Assembly (NCBI GenBank): GCA_028718465.1
Contig: JAQULX010000122.1
Span: 1 to 7,820 of the forward strand
DNA length: 7,820 nucleotides
Direction: 5' to 3'
DNA from: Dehalococcoidales bacterium
Lineage (GTDB): Bacteria > Chloroflexota > Dehalococcoidia > Dehalococcoidales > UBA3254
Every line of letters starts with the position of its first letter. Position 1 is the stretch's first letter. The notes beneath the pieces are model-generated. The model worked only from the letters and a program-made list of their open reading frames with translations, had not been told where the DNA came from and did no database searches. The position numbers were made by a program, and so were the translations under genes. Positions 5,707-7,820 of this stretch are shown piece by piece.

Positions 5707-6417
5707 TCAGGAAGAGGTTTGCGACAACTCCTTAAGCCGGGCGATTGCCGGAGTTAGTACCAGTCCTGCTTTTTCTTGAAAACGGAGGTGGGCCGAGCTA
5801 TCCAGCGGTGTTTCGCCTTCATTAATGATAACCAGCCTGGCGCCGGATTCTATCGCCAACCTCGGCATATCGGCTGCCGGAAAAACTACCAGACTGGAGC
5901 CAACTACTATGAAAAGATCGCAATCATTGGAATGCCGGATTGCCAGGGCCAGGTCTTTCTGCGGTAAAGATTGCCCGAAATTGACTACGCTGGGCACCAT
6001 CTTGCCGCCGCATTCCGGGCAAACGATTTCATCATCGAAATTGTCCATTTTGAACTCGCATTTGCTGCAGCGGATTTTGGTCAGATTGCCGTGAAGTTCA
6101 GCCAGCAATTCAGGACGGATGCCCGATTTTAAATGCAGGTTATCGACATTCTGGGAGATAAGGAATTTCAGCTTGTTCAACTCTTGCAGTTCGAAGATAG
6201 CCCTGTGCCCTTCATTAGGAGATACAGCCGCCCAATCCCTGGTATCAGAGGAAGCGGATAAGCCTCTGGCTTTCCTGGTCCACAGGCCGTTCGGCCCGCG
6301 AAAGTCCGGCAATCCCGACTCAGTGCTGATGCCGGCTCCGGTAAATACTACCAGACGTTCGGCTTCAAATATCCATTCAGCCAAAATATCGATCCGGCCG
6401 CTTAATTCGATACTCAT
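5707..6417 (-). CDS. Sirtuin (NAD-dependent protein deacylase), SIRT6/7-like
   Basis: A 236-residue Sir2 protein that removes acyl groups from lysine using NAD, giving nicotinamide and O-acyl-ADP-ribose. Seen in order are GAGISTESGLPDFRG (27-41), GPNGLWTRKARGL (41-53), QNVDNLH (89-95), the catalytic His109 in ELHGNLTK, a zinc site with Cys117/120 and Cys133/136, VNFGQSLPQKDLALA (145-159) and VGSSL (172-176). The GP-G-WT-RG segment, SGIRPELLAELHG and SLP-DLALA match class IV (SIRT6/SIRT7) more than the CobB type (inferred by eye). Length is minimal, with no extensions. The ATG at 6417 shares one base with the upstream MBL stop (TGATG), which points to translational coupling; a TTG one codon earlier is possible. 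There is no clear SD of its own. No acetyltransferase or acyl-CoA synthetase is in the window to suggest a target. Confidence 0.9.
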   Translation of the reverse strand: MSIELSGRIDILAEWIFEAERLVVFTGAGISTESGLPDFRGPNGLWTRKARGLSASSDTRDWAAVSPNEGHRAIFELQELNKLKFLISQNVDNLHLKSGIRPELLAELHGNLTKIRCSKCEFKMDNFDDEIVCPECGGKMVPSVVNFGQSLPQKDLALAIRHSNDCDLFIVVGSSLVVFPAADMPRLAIESGARLVIINEGETPLDSSAHLRFQEKAGLVLTPAIARLKELSQTSS

Positions 6418-7091
6418 CAATACAGTATGTTCTCTTTAATAAAATTGATATTGTCACGGATATCGTCCTTCCCGTGAATAACGCCGGGATGGCCGTAAGG
6501 ATGCCCGCAGAGAAGATATTCGGTATCCAGTTTGGACAATTTATCAATGCTTTCTATTAACAATTGAGGGTTCCCTCCGGGAACATCGACTCTTCCGACA
6601 TTTCGGAAAAATATCACGTCGCCCACAGCCAGGGCTTTTTTCTCCGGCCAGTATACGGATATTTCACCGGGCGAATGGCCGGGGGTATGGATTATCTCCA
6701 GTTTGGCCTTGAATATATCAGCCTTGACTTCACCTTCTGCCAGATACAGGTCGGCCTTTCCTCCGCCGAACATCTGGTATATCGCTTCTTCATCTTTATG
6801 CAAAGCAACCAGGGCTTTATTCTTGTCCTGGAACTTTCCGGCGGCTTCAACATGGTCGGGGTGAGCATGAGTGATGATGATCAGCCCGATATCTTCTATT
6901 TTCAATCCGTCGTTTTCTATCTCCCGTGTTAAAATTTCGAAAGCCGGTTCCCGGAGATACGGAGTAATAATATGCCCGGGATCAATAATGATATGTTTAT
7001 CATTTTTTAAGACGCCGGCAAAAATGTAAGAGTTGCAGTTGTTATCGTTTCCTTTCCAGATGTAAGCATACAGGTTGTCGGCTAATTTCAT
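6417..7091 (-). CDS. MBL-fold metallo-hydrolase (glyoxalase II-like)
   Basis: A 224-residue metallo-beta-lactamase fold hydrolase. The metal ligands are complete: THAHPDH (74-80; His75, His77, Asp79, His80), His139 in HTPGHSPG, Asp158 in VGDVIF and His197 in CGHPYGHPG. The N-terminal NCNSYIFAG and IIIDPGH (34-40) are usual for this fold. Such proteins hydrolyse thioesters, lactones or phosphodiesters, and the VGDVIF plus HPG pattern is common in the hydroxyacylglutathione-hydrolase-like group. The true substrate is unknown. It has no signal peptide and acts in the cytosol. It is the first gene of the minus-strand cluster, with SD GGGAG seven bases before the ATG and a strong promoter about 24 bases upstream of it. 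Its stop overlaps the sirtuin start, so the two are probably made together. Confidence 0.9.
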   Translation of the reverse strand: MKLADNLYAYIWKGNDNNCNSYIFAGVLKNDKHIIIDPGHIITPYLREPAFEILTREIENDGLKIEDIGLIIITHAHPDHVEAAGKFQDKNKALVALHKDEEAIYQMFGGGKADLYLAEGEVKADIFKAKLEIIHTPGHSPGEISVYWPEKKALAVGDVIFFRNVGRVDVPGGNPQLLIESIDKLSKLDTEYLLCGHPYGHPGVIHGKDDIRDNINFIKENILY

Positions 7092-7121
7092 TCATACTCT
7101 CCCGCAATGTTATCTAAAATA

Positions 7122-7150
7122 ATCATAGCTTAACACGGCGTATTTCTCAA
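7122..7150 (-). promoter_or_regulatory. sigma70 promoter of the MBL-sirtuin-DUF1893-dehydrogenase cluster
   Basis: On the minus strand TTGAGA (7145-7150) and TATGAT (7122-7127), each five of six to consensus, are 17 bases apart. The start would be near 7115, giving a short leader of about 24 bases that includes the SD. No other good promoter lies between the four genes, supporting one transcript. Confidence 0.65.
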
Positions 7151-7177
7151 TTCAGTTCATATGCGCTGATAAATATC

Positions 7178-7304
7178 TAAGTACCGCTATTATACATACT
7201 TAATATAATCATCTGTTCGCCGGGATTTACATAACCTGTATCAAATGTATTTAAACACCTTAGCAGGCTTTTATATGCATAATATCATTTAAATAAGGTA
7301 CTTA
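7178..7304. repeat. Distant inverted repeat TAAGTACC / GGTACTTA in the divergent region
   Basis: TAAGTACC (7178-7185) and its perfect complement GGTACTTA (7297-7304) are 111 bases apart in the 285-base, AT-rich gap between the MBL operon and the peptidase gene. They could be paired operator sites for the two divergent promoters, or chance in AT-rich DNA. Apart from these, the two promoter elements and AT-rich filler, I see nothing in the gap. Confidence 0.3.
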
Positions 7305-7321
7305 TATTGTGGGAATTAATG

Positions 7322-7330
7322 TGTTATAAT
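7322..7330 (+). promoter_or_regulatory. Extended -10 promoter element before the YgjP-like gene
   Basis: TGTTATAAT (7322-7330) is a perfect TGn plus TATAAT element. A 17-base spacer upstream reaches only TTATAT (7302-7307), a weak -35. The start would be near 7337, 40 bases before the ATG. It overlaps no other signal and lies 18 bases after the GGTACTTA arm. Confidence 0.5.
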
Positions 7331-7376
7331 GTTGTAGTTTTCGTCAGTACTTCTATTTACAAAAGGCGGTGCAATC

Positions 7377-7820
7377 ATGTATAATACCTGCCATAAAGAA
7401 ACGATGAATAATAAAGCACCTGCACGACCGATAATAATAGGGAAGTATGATATAACCCTGGGTGAAAAAACTATATCATATACGTTAAAGAGCAGTTACA
7501 AAGCAAAGCTTATCTGGTTAGACATCAGGCGCAAGACCGGTCTTACAGTAACAATCCCCCGTTATTATAACATCACGAAGCTCCCGGATTATCTAAGATC
7601 AAATTCTGCCTGGATATTACGCAATATCACCAAATATTGTAGTGAAATCTCAGAATCTCCGGTAACCAGCATTCGCCCGGCAAACACCGTATCTTATCTC
7701 GGTAAATGTCTCAAAGTAATGCAAAAAAGAAATGGCTGTGGTCTGAATGTGGTGAAGTTGCACCAAAATTCACTGATCGTCAGTCTTAATACCTCCGGCA
7801 CCGATTTTTCATCCCATGAC
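7377..7820 (+). CDS. YgjP/DUF45-type metallopeptidase, N-terminal part (cut by the right edge)
   Basis: 148 codons, read by me from the sequence, open to the window end. Residues 29-90 fit the N-terminal region of YgjP-like (DUF45, PF01863) peptidases: GEKTISYTLKSS, KLIWLDIRRKTGLTVTIPR (44-62), ITKLPDYLRSNSAWILRNITKY (66-87) and later NTVSYLGKCLKV (103-114), equivalent to the family's Leu-Gly strand. The zinc-binding HExxH helix would come about 60 residues past the window edge and is not seen, so activity cannot be judged. There is an unusual polar extension of about 25 residues, with a second ATG at residue 10. AAGG (7363-7366) ten bases upstream is an acceptable SD for the first ATG. Codon use is AT-rich (three ATA in a row at 19-21), unlike the GC-richer genes to the left, which may hint at transfer or relaxed selection. 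Confidence 0.72.
   Translation, partial: MYNTCHKETMNNKAPARPIIIGKYDITLGEKTISYTLKSSYKAKLIWLDIRRKTGLTVTIPRYYNITKLPDYLRSNSAWILRNITKYCSEISESPVTSIRPANTVSYLGKCLKVMQKRNGCGLNVVKLHQNSLIVSLNTSGTDFSSHD

Noticed and set aside
1..7820. CRISPR array, tRNA, rRNA, insertion sequence or phage attachment site
   Set aside because: No regularly spaced repeats, cloverleaf-like sequence, transposase or terminal inverted repeats with target duplications were found by reading both strands.

Overview
The window looks like a stretch of bacterial chromosome with about half G+C, good sigma70-type promoters and Shine-Dalgarno (SD) sites, and no rRNA, tRNA, CRISPR array or insertion sequence that I can see. The gene set (an AEC permease, a small PspC-domain protein, a CxxxCxxC radical-SAM protein of the SPL type, a SIRT6-like sirtuin, a DUF1893 protein and a molybdenum-hydroxylase remnant) suits an environmental, probably anaerobic bacterium. 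Chloroflexota of the Dehalococcoidia type is my best guess. It is low confidence and rests on gene-content impressions only.

Layout. (1) At 1-1813 an MFS transporter, cut by the left edge and on the minus strand, diverges from an AEC-family permease on the plus strand. Their 247-base divergent region holds a promoter for each and three copies of AATTGGCC, two of them inside a perfect 11-bp tandem repeat. (2) At 1814-2900 there are two tiny plus-strand genes, a DUF2934 protein and a PspC-domain membrane protein, each in a roomy intergenic region. The first is preceded by a promoter with both consensus hexamers and followed by an intrinsic terminator; the second is preceded by a cluster of TTCAGA half-sites. 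(3) At 2901-3656 lies a radical-SAM protein whose start is tied up with an extended -10 box. (4) At 3702-4106, facing it, lies a broken remnant: the C-terminal domain of the FAD subunit of a xanthine-dehydrogenase-like enzyme. (5) At 4244-7091 is a four-gene minus-strand cluster, in transcription order MBL-fold hydrolase, SIRT6-like sirtuin, DUF1893 deaminase-fold protein and D-2-hydroxyacid dehydrogenase, with a strong promoter at 7122-7150. (6) From 7377 to the right edge is the 5' part of a YgjP/DUF45-type metallopeptidase gene on the plus strand.

How the genes may work together. The only convincing operon is the four-gene cluster. The hydrolase stop and sirtuin start overlap by one base, the next gaps are 29 and 39 bases, and a small hairpin before the dehydrogenase could lower its expression. 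Three of the four use or act on NAD-linked or thioester-type small molecules by family knowledge, but no shared pathway is proven. I do not see a clear defence system, retron or other novel machine. The points of most interest are the sirtuin/MBL/DUF1893 cluster, the operator-like repeats in the two promoter regions, and the enzyme remnant.
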